A DNA stretch of 64,000 nt from Peptococcus niger (GCF_900101835.1 NZ_FNAF01000001.1:62001-126000); one strand, 5' to 3'. Counted from the first letter of the stretch, positions 1 to 8,966 are shown. The notes: generated from the sequence alone by a model not told the origin. A program made the numbers and translations.

Positions 1-16
1 AAAAATACAATATCCA

Positions 17-39
17 AACCACCCAAAGGGTGGTTTTTT
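17..39 (+). terminator. Rho-independent terminator
   Basis: An 8-bp stem (AACCACCC / GGGTGGTT) with an AAA loop is followed by a T run. It would end a transcript from an upstream phage gene outside the window. Apart from this and the repeat at 57-85, I see no gene in bases 1-160. Confidence 0.8.
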
Positions 40-56
40 CATGCTCATTTTTAGGA

Positions 57-85
57 GGTGATCCACTATCTCCCGCGCAGGGTGA
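57..85 (+). repeat. 29-nt dispersed repeat, copy A
   Basis: This matches 15441-15469 at 26 of 29 positions in the same orientation. Copy A overlaps a Shine-Dalgarno-like AGGAGGTGATCC (53-64). From the internal GTG at 58-60 an 11-codon frame runs to TGA at 91-93. Copy B lies outside the prophage. The three differences are not synonymous in that frame, so a coding role is unsupported and the function is unknown. Confidence 0.6.
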
Positions 86-160
86 CGCGCTGACCAATAC
101 GCTTATGTCGTTAAACTGCTTGCGGCATCGTCTTACAGGACGTTAACAAGGAGGTAAACC

Positions 161-724
161 ATGCAAGACAGCACAGAAAAGCAAACAGAAACGCTGGAAA
201 CACAGGAAACCGAACAAAAGCAGGAAGAGCAAGCAATCGAACATCAGGAACAGTCGTCAACTGAGCCGGATATGAAGCCGGCTGAAAAAACTTTTACCCA
301 GGCAGAGGTTGATGCCATCGTACAAAAGCGACTGGCCCGGGAAAAGAGTAAAGAAGCAGACCACGAAGACAATGAAACTAAAGAGTCTTTAGCAGCTTTG
401 CAAAAAGACATGCGGGCCATGCAGGCTGAAAATTATGCCCTTAAAAAAGGCATTAGCGAGGACCGGATTGGCTATGTCATTAAGCTGGCCGAAACAGTTG
501 AAGCAGATACTGTGCAGGAGCGGATTGACAAGGTCCTGGAAGACTTCCCTGTACTTACGGTCAAGCCGGAAGAAGATGACGGCATGGCGGCTGTCCGTGC
601 CAGTGTGAGTAAAAGTAAGCCCCAAAAGGCAAAGATGACCCGGGCTGAAATTGCCGCTATTAAAGATCCCGCAGAAAGACGGCGGGCTATCGCAGATAAT
701 ATTGCTTTGTACACAAATGATTAA
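161..724 (+). CDS. Phage capsid scaffold protein (DUF4355-like)
   Basis: A 187-residue, very charged, mostly helical protein. The first ~55 residues are rich in Glu, Gln and Thr. A coiled-coil-like stretch follows (about 60-105), then a conserved-looking segment with KKGISEDRIGYVIKL. Length, composition and position directly before the major capsid gene fit the GP20/DUF4355 scaffold group, which assembles the procapsid and is then lost. The C-terminus is basic, as expected for a coat-binding tail. The ATG follows AAGGAGG at good spacing. The assignment rests on composition and synteny more than on motifs. Confidence 0.75.
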   Translation: MQDSTEKQTETLETQETEQKQEEQAIEHQEQSSTEPDMKPAEKTFTQAEVDAIVQKRLAREKSKEADHEDNETKESLAALQKDMRAMQAENYALKKGISEDRIGYVIKLAETVEADTVQERIDKVLEDFPVLTVKPEEDDGMAAVRASVSKSKPQKAKMTRAEIAAIKDPAERRRAIADNIALYTND

Positions 725-735
725 GGAGAGATATT

Positions 736-1608
736 ATGCCAGCAGAAACAAATTTACAAAGCCGCAGTGATTTTACAGCAGAGCAGGTTTTAAACATTGA
801 TTTTGTTGAGCAATTCGGCTTAAAGCTGAACAGTTTGACGGAACTCTTGGGTTTAGAGAGAAAATTGCCCATGACGGCAGGCTCTGTGATTAAAACCTAC
901 AAAAGCACGGTAACCTTGGCCGGCGGGGAAGTCGCACCGGGCGAAATTATTCCCTTGTCTAAAGTTGATAAAAAACCGGATAAAAGTTATGAATTGGCGT
1001 GGGATAAGCGCCGTAAAGCTGTGCCGGCGGAGCTCATCCAAGACGTTGGCTTTGATGAAGCCGTTCAGCAGACAGACGCTAAGTTTGTCCGCGAAATTCA
1101 AAAAGGTGTGCGGGATAAACTTTTAGGCCAACTGAAGAGTGGTACCGGAGGAGTGACCGGGAAGGGCTTGCAGGCAACGATGGCTCAAGCCTGGGGCGGG
1201 GTTACCAAGGCCTTTGAAGAAGATGATGTAACTGTCATTGGCTTCGTTTCCACAGATGACATTGCCGATTACCTGGGAACGGCGCAAATCAGCACCCAGA
1301 CGGCTTTTGGCATGTCCTATATGGAAAACTTCTTGAACTTCAAAGTTGTTTTTGCCCACCCGCTTATCCCCAAAGGCACGCTTTACGCTACCGCGGCGCA
1401 AAACTTGGTACTGGCCTATGCCACGATGGCCGGTGCTTTGTCGTCTACTTTCGATTTAACCACAGATAGTACCGGTTTGATCGGGGTTACCCATGATGTG
1501 AATAAGCAGCGGTTGACCTGTGAAACCATTGCCATGTACGGCATTGTACTTTTTGCGGAAAACTTAAACGGTGTCATCAAAGGGACCATTAGCGCCATCG
1601 GCGTATAA
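736..1608 (+). CDS. Phage major capsid protein
   Basis: A 290-residue coat protein lying 11 bases after the scaffold gene. It begins with a short helical arm, then shows the EIIPLSKVDKKPD and ELAWDKRRKAVPAELIQDVG segments typical of the N4-gp56/HK97-fold capsids of Firmicutes siphophages. The C-terminal half has beta-rich segments and LVLAYATMAGAL. No protease gene is visible between scaffold and coat, and the ~290-residue size suggests little or no N-terminal processing. SD AAGGAG precedes the ATG. The family call is firm from position and sequence character; the exact Pfam family is uncertain. Confidence 0.85.
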   Translation: MPAETNLQSRSDFTAEQVLNIDFVEQFGLKLNSLTELLGLERKLPMTAGSVIKTYKSTVTLAGGEVAPGEIIPLSKVDKKPDKSYELAWDKRRKAVPAELIQDVGFDEAVQQTDAKFVREIQKGVRDKLLGQLKSGTGGVTGKGLQATMAQAWGGVTKAFEEDDVTVIGFVSTDDIADYLGTAQISTQTAFGMSYMENFLNFKVVFAHPLIPKGTLYATAAQNLVLAYATMAGALSSTFDLTTDSTGLIGVTHDVNKQRLTCETIAMYGIVLFAENLNGVIKGTISAIGV

Positions 1609-1617
1609 GGAGGGCCT

Positions 1618-1797
1618 ATGCTGATTTATATCACTACAGATTTTGAAGATTTTGAGCGAGGCGTACCGGTGAAAGCTGGTACGCTTTTAGATTACACGGA
1701 TAAAGACCGGGCCGGAGAAATTATTAGAGCAGGCTTTGCCCATGAAGTTGTTGCAGAAAAGGTAAAGGCGGTTGCTAAGAAAGAAGCGGAAAAATGA
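1618..1797 (+). CDS. Small phage head protein, function unknown
   Basis: A 59-residue protein starting at ATG 1618 after AAGGAGGG and ending in TGA 1795-1797, which overlaps the next start (ATGA). The first ~35 residues look like a small beta unit (IYITTDFEDFERGVPVKAG); the tail is a Lys/Glu/Ala helix. Phages of this layout often have a 50-70-residue protein between coat and connector genes. I do not recognise its function; a capsid accessory role is an inference from position. Confidence 0.65.
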   Translation: MLIYITTDFEDFERGVPVKAGTLLDYTDKDRAGEIIRAGFAHEVVAEKVKAVAKKEAEK

Positions 1798-2159
1798 TTA
1801 CTTATGAAGCGTACAAAGAGCGGTACCCTGATGTCGGTTTGACCAATGAAGAATTTGTACGTTTTAAACGAGAAGCCCTGGCCGACTTATCTTCAGCCTG
1901 TTTCCACCGGTTACCCGCCAGCGATGAAGCTTACTACGACAGGGTTTTAGAAACCCTTTGCGAGCTTATCACCATGCGTAAGCAGGCAGCTGATGAGGCA
2001 GAAGCAGCGCCGAAGCTGGCATCTGAAACCATCGGCAACTATTCGGTAAGTTATCGCCAGGTAGTGGCGCAAACGCCTGAGCAGCTCCAGGCAAAAGCAA
2101 GGCGAATTATTAAGCTACGCTTGGGCGATACCGGCTTGCTATACAGGGGGGCAATATGA
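1794..2159 (+). CDS. Phage head-tail connector (gp6/YqbG-like adaptor)
   Basis: A 121-residue, mainly helical protein beginning MITYEAYKERYPD, the usual opening of small Firmicutes head-tail adaptors, with hydrophobic helices around ETLCELITMRKQ and a C-terminal helix. Such proteins form the dodecameric ring below the portal. The start overlaps the preceding stop as ATGA and the end overlaps the next gene by 4 bases, so translation is likely coupled. Adaptor families diverge strongly; the call relies on size, start motif and place in the head-completion cluster. Confidence 0.7.
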   Translation: MITYEAYKERYPDVGLTNEEFVRFKREALADLSSACFHRLPASDEAYYDRVLETLCELITMRKQAADEAEAAPKLASETIGNYSVSYRQVVAQTPEQLQAKARRIIKLRLGDTGLLYRGAI

Positions 2160-2476
2160 TTAGACAGGGGCTTTTCATCCACAACGTGGTGCGCCGGCCA
2201 TACCGGTCTGATGATTTCATGGGAGACGCATGGGGGCCGGCTCAGGAGATACGGGGCGTCCGCGTTGAACCGGCCGTCCAGGTTCGAGGCAGTGATCGTG
2301 GCGTTAACATGGCTTACCTGTCGTACAGGGCCCTGTTATTTGCGCCGCCGGATGCGGCTAAGTGGCAGGAAAAAGACAAGGTCATTTTTAACGGATTGGA
2401 AATGACCGTCCAGTCTGTGGCCTATATGTACGGGGCCACTGCTGATGTGCATCATGTGGAGGTGCAACTGATATGA
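2156..2476 (+). CDS. Phage minor capsid protein 1 (head closure)
   Basis: A 106-residue protein matching the Minor_capsid_1 type found after the adaptor in A118-like Listeria and Lactobacillus phages: a beta-rich body with an IRGVRVEPAVQVRGS segment and an EKDKVIFNGLEMTVQSV C-terminal strand pair. Proteins of this place act as head-closure or stopper subunits that seal the capsid before the tail joins. It overlaps both neighbours by 4 bases. The family is assigned by synteny with the next two genes, which form the usual minor capsid 1-2-3 series. Confidence 0.7.
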   Translation: MIRQGLFIHNVVRRPYRSDDFMGDAWGPAQEIRGVRVEPAVQVRGSDRGVNMAYLSYRALLFAPPDAAKWQEKDKVIFNGLEMTVQSVAYMYGATADVHHVEVQLI

Positions 2477-2811
2477 TCAGGTTCAATGTAATCATTGATG
2501 ATGACAACATTGGCAAGGATATTCTTGAGAAGCTCAGTTTAACCGGAGCAGCCCAGCAGGTCTTAGACGAGCAGATAAAGAAGGATTGTGATCCCAAGGT
2601 GCCCTTGGATATGGGCGCCTTAAAAGATTCCGTCCACGCCCATTCAAGCCCCGGCCGTATTGTATGGCAAACGCCGTATGCTAAACGCTGGTATTATGAA
2701 CCGGCTCGTTTTGCAGGAGCTCCTGAACGCGGCAACCACTGGTTTGAGCGGGCTAAGGCTGAACGGTTGCCTGAATGGGTCCAGGTCATTCGGCGGGTGC
2801 TTGGCTTATGA
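2473..2811 (+). CDS. Phage minor capsid protein 2
   Basis: A 112-residue protein of the Minor_capsid_2 type. It has the recurrent block PLDMGALKDSVH, then QTPYAKRWYYEP and GNHWFERAKAE, shared with the HK97 gp10/tail-completion group that joins neck and tail. The start overlaps the previous stop and the stop overlaps the next start, so the three minor capsid genes are translationally coupled. The motifs make this the most securely identified of the three. Confidence 0.8.
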   Translation: MIRFNVIIDDDNIGKDILEKLSLTGAAQQVLDEQIKKDCDPKVPLDMGALKDSVHAHSSPGRIVWQTPYAKRWYYEPARFAGAPERGNHWFERAKAERLPEWVQVIRRVLGL

Positions 2812-3176
2812 CATCAGTAGCCTTTTATCAGTTGCTGAACAAAAGCCTGACCAGCTTAAACCTATTTGCTCCCTTGCGGCTGGGTGGAACAGACCTGGGC
2901 GAGCGGTCGATCGGGATTATACCCCTGCCCCGGGCACCGGGAAGCAGGTATGCAGATGGGAGTCGGATGGCCAGTCTGGCTTTTGATGTTCAGTGCAAAA
3001 GCCCCCAGCAAGCAGAAGCCTTTGCTGCCTGCGAGCGCATTGCCGATTACTTAGAGGGTAAAAGCTTGGCCGAAAACTCAGTGATAGAGGTCTATACGGA
3101 GCCTCACTTTGCCTACCGAACAGACCATGAAGTGGTGTATAGCGCTATGTTTTACGCAGAATTTTTGAAAGGATGA
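2808..3176 (+). CDS. Phage minor capsid protein 3 (tail terminator-like)
   Basis: A 122-residue protein. I chose ATG 2808 because it overlaps the previous stop as ATGA; an upstream in-frame start at 2775 would lie deep inside the previous gene. The body has a helix starting SVAFYQLLNKSL, a Ser/Arg loop and alternating strands (ASLAFDVQCKSP, VVYSAMFYAEF), like the Minor_capsid_3 family and other tail terminators that cap the tail tube. It sits just before the tail tube gene, as expected. Confidence 0.72.
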   Translation: MTSVAFYQLLNKSLTSLNLFAPLRLGGTDLGERSIGIIPLPRAPGSRYADGSRMASLAFDVQCKSPQQAEAFAACERIADYLEGKSLAENSVIEVYTEPHFAYRTDHEVVYSAMFYAEFLKG

Positions 3177-3182
3177 TAATAA

Positions 3183-3644
3183 ATGGCAAAAAACTTTTTA
3201 CTCCAACATAATTTTGGCTTTGACATCAATAAAAAAGTGGACGCTACCGATTCTGCTTCTGATTGGTTAAAACTTGGCAGTGGCGTAAAAGACATGGAAA
3301 TTGACAACAACGAAGAAACCGATGAGTTCTACTACTACGATGGCGGTGGAAACGCTGAATCGGCTGTCACTGGGCAACAGAAAAGTTTTGAGTTTGAGTG
3401 CGACCGGGACTATAACGACCCGGCACAAAACTATATTTTCAATACGTTGGCCCACACCATTGGTCCGGAACGTGATGTGGCCATTCGGGTGACCTATCCG
3501 GACGGAACCAAGCTTACCGGACCCGGAACCGTGACGGATATTAAAGAGCCGTCCGGTGAAGCAAACAAACGCGGGGAATGCGGATTTACTCTAAAATTTG
3601 CCGGTAAACCGACGATCACACCGGGCAAAGCGGTTGGCGTATGA
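3183..3644 (+). CDS. Phage tail tube (major tail) protein
   Basis: A 153-residue protein with the tail-tube beta-sandwich pattern: an N-terminal arm, an acidic loop (DNNEETDEFYYYDGGGNAES), and C-terminal strands ECGFTLKFAGKPTITPGKAV. Similar 140-200-residue proteins form the hexameric rings of siphophage tails. It is placed exactly between the minor capsid and chaperone genes. SD AAAGGATG precedes ATG 3183. No Ig-like C-terminal extension is present. Confidence 0.85.
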   Translation: MAKNFLLQHNFGFDINKKVDATDSASDWLKLGSGVKDMEIDNNEETDEFYYYDGGGNAESAVTGQQKSFEFECDRDYNDPAQNYIFNTLAHTIGPERDVAIRVTYPDGTKLTGPGTVTDIKEPSGEANKRGECGFTLKFAGKPTITPGKAVGV

Positions 3645-3661
3645 AGTGAGGAGTCTGAAGC

Positions 3662-4018
3662 ATGAAAACGATTGAATTAAAGAAAAGCACCCTGGAATTT
3701 GATATCGCCGGAACAACCTATACCATTGACTTAGCCGACGAACAGATTAAAAAATACCTGACCTTTCTTGAAAACTTGACAGCCGATGGCCAATTGTTGG
3801 CTGAACGCCAGGACGCGGCGGTTGTAGAAGACAGTCGAGACATGATTATCCAAGCCTTTGATGTATTTTTTGGTGAGGGCTCCGGTAAAAACCTTTATGA
3901 CACCTGTGGCCGGTCGGCCTATGTGGCCTTAGACGTATTGGCCCAGGTGGTTGATGAATTGACCGCGCACATTGGCGATACAGCGTCTGCCAGGTTTAAT
4001 AAGTACCTTGGGAAATAG
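3662..4018 (+). CDS. Phage tail assembly chaperone (gpG-like)
   Basis: A 118-residue acidic protein with beta strands at the N-terminus (LEFDIAGTTYTIDLADEQI) and helices after that, in the place of lambda gpG. Such chaperones coat the tape measure protein while the tail tube is built. A Gp15-type gene follows 2 bases after the stop in the -1 frame, the arrangement in which many phages use a programmed frameshift, but no slippery heptamer is in phase here. The role is inferred from synteny. Confidence 0.65.
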   Translation: MKTIELKKSTLEFDIAGTTYTIDLADEQIKKYLTFLENLTADGQLLAERQDAAVVEDSRDMIIQAFDVFFGEGSGKNLYDTCGRSAYVALDVLAQVVDELTAHIGDTASARFNKYLGK

Positions 4019-4020
4019 GA

Positions 4021-4620
4021 ATGTTTAAGCTGACAGAGCGACAGACAGGTGTGGCTGTATCTGTTGCTTATCAAGATTTAACCATTACCGTGGATACATC
4101 ATTTGATACGGTCCTGCGTTGCATGGAAGCAGCGCAGGACCCTTATTTTGGCGCCATTGACCGCCTTGTTTTAACCTATTACCTACTGGTGCCTGAACAT
4201 GCCAAATATGAGCAACGGTTTGATTTGACGGATATTGCAGCGGTGATTGCCCTGGCCTATCAAGCTATAAATGGCGATGTGGTTAGCGATGAGGAAGCAG
4301 AAGAGATTGTTGATTTCACTTACGATGCGGAGCGCATTTATGCATCGTTTATGAAGGACTACGGATTAGACTTGATTAAAGCCCAGGGGAATTTGTCCTG
4401 GGCTCATTTTATGGTCTTGTTTAACGGTTTATCTGACGATACGCCAATTATGAAGGCTATTCATTATCGAACCTGTCAAGTTCCAAAGGGCAGCGAATAC
4501 GCTGAAGAACGCAAGCGCATCATTAAATTAAAGAGGCATTACGAATTGCCATCTCATAAAAAGGCACGGGAAGCGGCAACGGTTGCGGCCCTTTATGATT
4601 TGCGCGATCAAGCAAAATAA
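4021..4620 (+). CDS. Gp15-family phage protein (second tail chaperone)
   Basis: A 199-residue helical protein of the phage A118 Gp15 family, recognised by the central LSWAHFMVLFNGLSDDTPI block and the following RTCQVPKGSEYAEERKRI segment. The family always lies just before the tape measure gene and is thought to be the second tail assembly chaperone. The frame is open upstream only to 4003, so separate initiation at ATG 4021 is more likely than fusion to the preceding chaperone. Confidence 0.82.
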   Translation: MFKLTERQTGVAVSVAYQDLTITVDTSFDTVLRCMEAAQDPYFGAIDRLVLTYYLLVPEHAKYEQRFDLTDIAAVIALAYQAINGDVVSDEEAEEIVDFTYDAERIYASFMKDYGLDLIKAQGNLSWAHFMVLFNGLSDDTPIMKAIHYRTCQVPKGSEYAEERKRIIKLKRHYELPSHKKAREAATVAALYDLRDQAK

Positions 4621-4640
4621 CTGAGAAGGGAGGCATACAT

Positions 4641-7600
4641 ATGGCATCTGACGGACGAGTGGTTATTGATTCGGTGCTAAACTCGGACGGCGTCAAGCAA
4701 GGTGTGGCGGATATTAAAAACCAGCTGCAAAACATTAAGCAGACTGGCAGCAATATGAGCCAAGGCTTGGCCAACGCAGCGGCTACCGGGTTGACGGTGA
4801 TGGGCGCGGCGGCAACAGCCTTTGGCGCCTACAGTTTGAAAGCCGGCATTGAATTTGACAGCGCCTTTGCCGGCGTGGCCAAAACCGTTGACGCGACAGA
4901 CAGCGAATTGGCGAAGCTGCGCACGGGCATTATCAACATGAGTAAGGAAATGCCTCAGAGCGCAACGGAAATTGCTCAGGTGGCAGAGGCAGCTGGTCAA
5001 CTTGGCATCTCAACCCCTCATATTCTTGACTTTACCAAGACCATGGTCATGCTGGGTGAGTCTACCAACATGTCCAGCGACCAGGCGGCTGTATCTCTGG
5101 CCAGACTGGCCAATATTACCGGAATGAGCGAAGAAAATTACAGCCGTCTTGGCTCATCTATTGTGGCGCTAGGCAATAATATGGCGACGACGGAATCTGA
5201 AATCGTCGATATGAGCTTACGCCTTGCCGGTACCGGGAAGCAGGTCGGCTTAACGGAAGCGGAGATTGTCGGTTTATCGGCGGCAATGAGTTCTGTTGGC
5301 ATCAACGCAGAAGCTGGCGGCTCGGCCATGTCTCGGACGATGCAAAAGATTAACACGGCGGTTTTATCCGGCAGTGATAAGGTAAAAGGCTTTGCACAGG
5401 TGGCCGGTATGAGTGCAGAAGAGTTCTCCGCTGCATGGAAAGAACGACCGTCGCAGGCCATTGCTGCTTTTGTAAAAGGACTGGACAAGGTTAAAAAAAG
5501 TGGCGGCGATGTTGCCAGTACGTTAAAAGATTTGGGCTTAAATTCCATGCAAGAAGTGGACACGCTCATGCGTTTGGCCGGTGCATCTGACGAAGTGACC
5601 AAAGCGCTTGATATATCTAAAAAGGCTTGGGAAGAAAATCAAGCTTTGCAGGAAGAATATGGCAAACGCCTTTTAACGGTACAGTCTCAGCTGGATATTT
5701 TAAAAAATAAGGTAACGGCTTTAGGCATTGCCATGTTTGACAGCTTGCGGCCGGCCATTATGGCGGGCATTAAGATTTTGCAGCTGTTTGTGGCTGCGCT
5801 CAGCCATTTGCCGGCACCACTTTTAGCTGCAGGAACAGCAGTCATGGCCTTGGTTGGGTCTGTACCGGCCTTGGTTACCAGCTTGCGCTTGTTGGGAATA
5901 ACGACGATGACCAATGCCCAGGCAATGGTTATCCTGCGTGGTGTATTGATGGGCGTCGGCCGAGCCATGCTTGGTTTTATTGCATCGCCTGCAGGAATTG
6001 CCTTGATTGCTATTGCCGCCTTGGCAAAAGGTGTGGCATTTTTACATGCCCATTGGCAAAATTTGTCGGCTGTTTTAGCGGCTGCCGGGGCTCACTTTCC
6101 TGTTTTAGGAAGTGCGGCGCAGCAATTAAGTTCTATATTTGGCGGTTTAGGTACTGCTGTTACAGCGCTAAAAGAGAAAATGGCAGATATCTTCGGTCCG
6201 GTTGCACCTGCGTTCCAAGCTGCTTTACAAAGCGCTAGTGCATTTGGCGCTGCCTTAAAAGCCTTGTTTGCAGGCATCATGTCTCCGGATACCATTAACG
6301 CCGATGCGTTGGTAAATGGGGTTGTACAGAGTTTCCAGCAGCTGATACCTGCTCTAGGTAACTTGCGTGGCACACTTATCACCGCAGGTAGTCAGCTGGT
6401 TGCAAGCCTAGGTGAAGCCATTAGCACGGCCGGGCCACAGATTGCCGCGACGGCAACGAATCTAATTACGCAGTTGACAACGGCTTTATCAACTGCTGCA
6501 CCGGCGATGCTTGGCGCAGCTGCAACCATTTTAATGGGGTTGGCACAAGGCATTACAGCCGCAGCGCCCCAATTGGCAAGTACGGCAGTAACGATTATCA
6601 CAGGCTTGGTACAGGGTTTTGTCACTGCAGCGCCGGCTTTAATTACGGCGGCGACAACGCTTATTACCGGTTTAATCCAAGGCTTAACGACCGCAGCACC
6701 AGCGCTTATCGGTGGAGCTGTCGCTATTATTGAAGCGCTGGTAAATGGCATTACCACGGCCTTGCCAATGCTCATCCCCTTAGCAGTAGAAGTGGTTACA
6801 ACCTTGCTGACAGCACTGATTGGTGCAGCACCGCAATTGATTGAAGCAGGGGTGCAGCTTTTAACAGCATTGATTGACGGCCTTACGCAGGCCTTGCCAT
6901 TAATTATTGCGGCAGCCATTCAACTGGTAATGGCACTTTTGCAAGCCATTATTTCGAATGCACCGCAATTATTAGCGGCAGGCGTCCAGCTCATCACTGC
7001 CTTGATCAGCGGGGTGCTGTCCCTTCTGGGGGCCTTGGTTGGTGCAGCAGGGTCACTTATTGGCGCTGCCCTGGGGGCTATTTTAGGCTTTTTAGGGCGA
7101 ATGCTATCCGCCGGTGTGCAATTGATTGGTCAGCTGATTTCCGGGATTGCCTCCCGAGCCAGCCAAGTGGCGGCCAAGGTGCGGTCAGCTGTCAGTAATG
7201 CGGTTTCAGCAGCAAGAAGTTTTGTTGGACATTTTGCTGGCATTGGACGTGCTATGATTCAGGGTTTAATTAATGGAATCATGAATATGGCACACGCTGT
7301 AGCGTCAGCGGCACGAAGTGTTGTTGAAGGGGCTGTTAATGCAGCCAAATCGGCATTAAAAAGCCACTCACCTTCTCGTGTCTTTATGGATATCGGTCGT
7401 TGGACCGGTGAAGGCTTTGTTATCGGTATTGATGGTCAAAAGAAAAAAGTGGCCAAGGCCGGCGGGAATATGGCCGGCGCTATGATTGGCGCTACCCGTA
7501 AGGCCTTGGGCATATCCGGCCCATCTAAAGTGGGCGTAGAAATGGGTGCCAACGTTGGCCGGTCGATGGCTACAGGCATGGCATCTGTGGAAAAGGAAAC

Positions 7601-8966
7601 GGCGGAAGATATCGCCAAAACCACAGCCCGCATTACCGATCGCGTATTGGCTCAGCAGGTACAAAATAATAACCGCTTAGCTGCTGAAGTGGGGCGGATT
7701 GGCGGCAGTGTACAAAAAATTACCGAAGAAATCGGCAAGCAAACCATTGCTGCCCAACAAAAATTTCATGATGCCGTTGCAAAAACGCGTGAGAACCTTG
7801 CCAAAGAAGAGCAGCGCATTACCGACACTTATGAAAAAGAATTTCAAACACGTGCAGATAGATTGGCCGGCTGGGTAAAGACCTTTGATGAAGTCCCAAA
7901 GCGTGCTGAAGTGACCGGTACTGAATTACTGAAAAATTTGAAAGCCCAGAATATGGCCTTTGAAGACTGGCAAGAAGATATGGCTGCGATTACCGGGCGT
8001 GGCATTGAAGAAGGACTTTTAAAAGAGCTGCAGCAAGCAGGCCCTAAAGCAGCCGGAGAGATTAAAGCTTTAGCTTCTATGACAGAAGACGCTTGGGCAG
8101 AATATCAAGCCGAATGGGTAAAGAAGCAAAGTTTGGCTAAAGTGCAGTCTTATATCGATACCTCCGGAGCACGTAGCAAAATGGAGGCTGACTTAAGGGC
8201 AGCCCAGCAGAAGGCGCAAGAAGAGATGGATGGACATGTACAAGAGTATGTCAAGGCATTAGATACAACACAGCAAGAGGCGCTCAAAAAACTTGGTCAA
8301 ATTTCAGTTCAAGGCATTGATTTAGGTGCGGATTTTGTTAATAAAGTTATTGAGGGCATTCGCACACGCACGCCGATTATGACAAAAACAGTTGATGACG
8401 TGGCCGGAGCCATGAAACGCTTAGGCATTCAGCAGTTAAAACCGCCTGTTGTGCAAGCGCTTGACGCATCTCTTGTGGAAGCAGGAGCAAAAGAGCCGGA
8501 ATTTAAAACGATTGGTCAACAAATGATGCAAGGTATGGTACGCGGTGTCAAAGATGGTAAAAGTAGCCTAGTATCAGCAATGGTGTCTTCGGTCTTGGCG
8601 GCCATTGGTGCTGCAAAAGGCGAACTGGGCATTGCATCACCCTCTAAAGTTATGCGGGATGAAGTCGGTAAATGGCTGCCGGCCGGTATGGCTGAGGGGA
8701 TGTTACGCGGAAGCGGGACAGTGAAAGAGGCTGCAGAACGAATGGCGTCCCAAGCCGTATCTGGCATTAAAAATTTATCCATGCCCACGGCTCATCCAGC
8801 CTTAGCAGGCGGTTACGCTGGCAGCGTGGATAAAAGTCGACACTATACCAGCAAGGTCACCGTTGAGAACATCAACACCAGCGAGACTGCCAAGAGCATC
8901 GCAAAACTTGATGAAGAAATGGCTTGGCTGCAACGCCAGCGTGAAAGGGGGCTGGGAAGGCGATGA
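4641..8966 (+). CDS. Phage tail tape measure protein
   Basis: A 1441-residue protein, the largest gene of the prophage, which sets tail length and leaves with the DNA. Residues ~60-330 match the TP901/PhageMin_Tail core (TGMSEENYSRLGSSIVALGN and related blocks). Hydrophobic segments occupy ~370-500. Nine tandem 22-residue units span 598-795. Long charged coiled coils cover ~960-1250. Three short SPS/GPSKV-type blocks followed by Gly-rich segments lie near residues 908-925, 955-970 and 1333-1345. SD AAGGGAGG precedes ATG 4641. At roughly 1.5 angstrom per residue the tail would be about 200 nm; this uses a general rule and was not measured. Confidence 0.93.
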   Translation: MASDGRVVIDSVLNSDGVKQGVADIKNQLQNIKQTGSNMSQGLANAAATGLTVMGAAATAFGAYSLKAGIEFDSAFAGVAKTVDATDSELAKLRTGIINMSKEMPQSATEIAQVAEAAGQLGISTPHILDFTKTMVMLGESTNMSSDQAAVSLARLANITGMSEENYSRLGSSIVALGNNMATTESEIVDMSLRLAGTGKQVGLTEAEIVGLSAAMSSVGINAEAGGSAMSRTMQKINTAVLSGSDKVKGFAQVAGMSAEEFSAAWKERPSQAIAAFVKGLDKVKKSGGDVASTLKDLGLNSMQEVDTLMRLAGASDEVTKALDISKKAWEENQALQEEYGKRLLTVQSQLDILKNKVTALGIAMFDSLRPAIMAGIKILQLFVAALSHLPAPLLAAGTAVMALVGSVPALVTSLRLLGITTMTNAQAMVILRGVLMGVGRAMLGFIASPAGIALIAIAALAKGVAFLHAHWQNLSAVLAAAGAHFPVLGSAAQQLSSIFGGLGTAVTALKEKMADIFGPVAPAFQAALQSASAFGAALKALFAGIMSPDTINADALVNGVVQSFQQLIPALGNLRGTLITAGSQLVASLGEAISTAGPQIAATATNLITQLTTALSTAAPAMLGAAATILMGLAQGITAAAPQLASTAVTIITGLVQGFVTAAPALITAATTLITGLIQGLTTAAPALIGGAVAIIEALVNGITTALPMLIPLAVEVVTTLLTALIGAAPQLIEAGVQLLTALIDGLTQALPLIIAAAIQLVMALLQAIISNAPQLLAAGVQLITALISGVLSLLGALVGAAGSLIGAALGAILGFLGRMLSAGVQLIGQLISGIASRASQVAAKVRSAVSNAVSAARSFVGHFAGIGRAMIQGLINGIMNMAHAVASAARSVVEGAVNAAKSALKSHSPSRVFMDIGRWTGEGFVIGIDGQKKKVAKAGGNMAGAMIGATRKALGISGPSKVGVEMGANVGRSMATGMASVEKETAEDIAKTTARITDRVLAQQVQNNNRLAAEVGRIGGSVQKITEEIGKQTIAAQQKFHDAVAKTRENLAKEEQRITDTYEKEFQTRADRLAGWVKTFDEVPKRAEVTGTELLKNLKAQNMAFEDWQEDMAAITGRGIEEGLLKELQQAGPKAAGEIKALASMTEDAWAEYQAEWVKKQSLAKVQSYIDTSGARSKMEADLRAAQQKAQEEMDGHVQEYVKALDTTQQEALKKLGQISVQGIDLGADFVNKVIEGIRTRTPIMTKTVDDVAGAMKRLGIQQLKPPVVQALDASLVEAGAKEPEFKTIGQQMMQGMVRGVKDGKSSLVSAMVSSVLAAIGAAKGELGIASPSKVMRDEVGKWLPAGMAEGMLRGSGTVKEAAERMASQAVSGIKNLSMPTAHPALAGGYAGSVDKSRHYTSKVTVENINTSETAKSIAKLDEEMAWLQRQRERGLGRR
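6432..7025 (+). repeat. Nine tandem 22-residue repeats in the tape measure protein
   Basis: Counting from Gly598, nine 22-residue (66-base) units follow one another, each opening with an AP/GP/LP pair (for example APALITAATTLITGLIQG) and ending near a Gly/Thr/Ala stretch. The first five are most alike; later ones are more hydrophobic. The period fits two heptads plus a skip in a helical rod. Changing unit number would change tail length in fixed steps. Confidence 0.85.

Noticed and set aside
4003-4024. Programmed -1 frameshift joining the two tail chaperones, with GGGAAAT at 4010-4016
   Set aside because: The heptamer is out of phase: the zero frame reads GGG AAA TAG, not G GGA AAT. The downstream frame is closed by TAA at 4000-4002 and has its own ATG.
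6392-6919. A 175-codon Ala/Val-rich frame on the - strand
   Set aside because: It is a by-product of the Ala-rich repeats in the tape measure gene read backwards.
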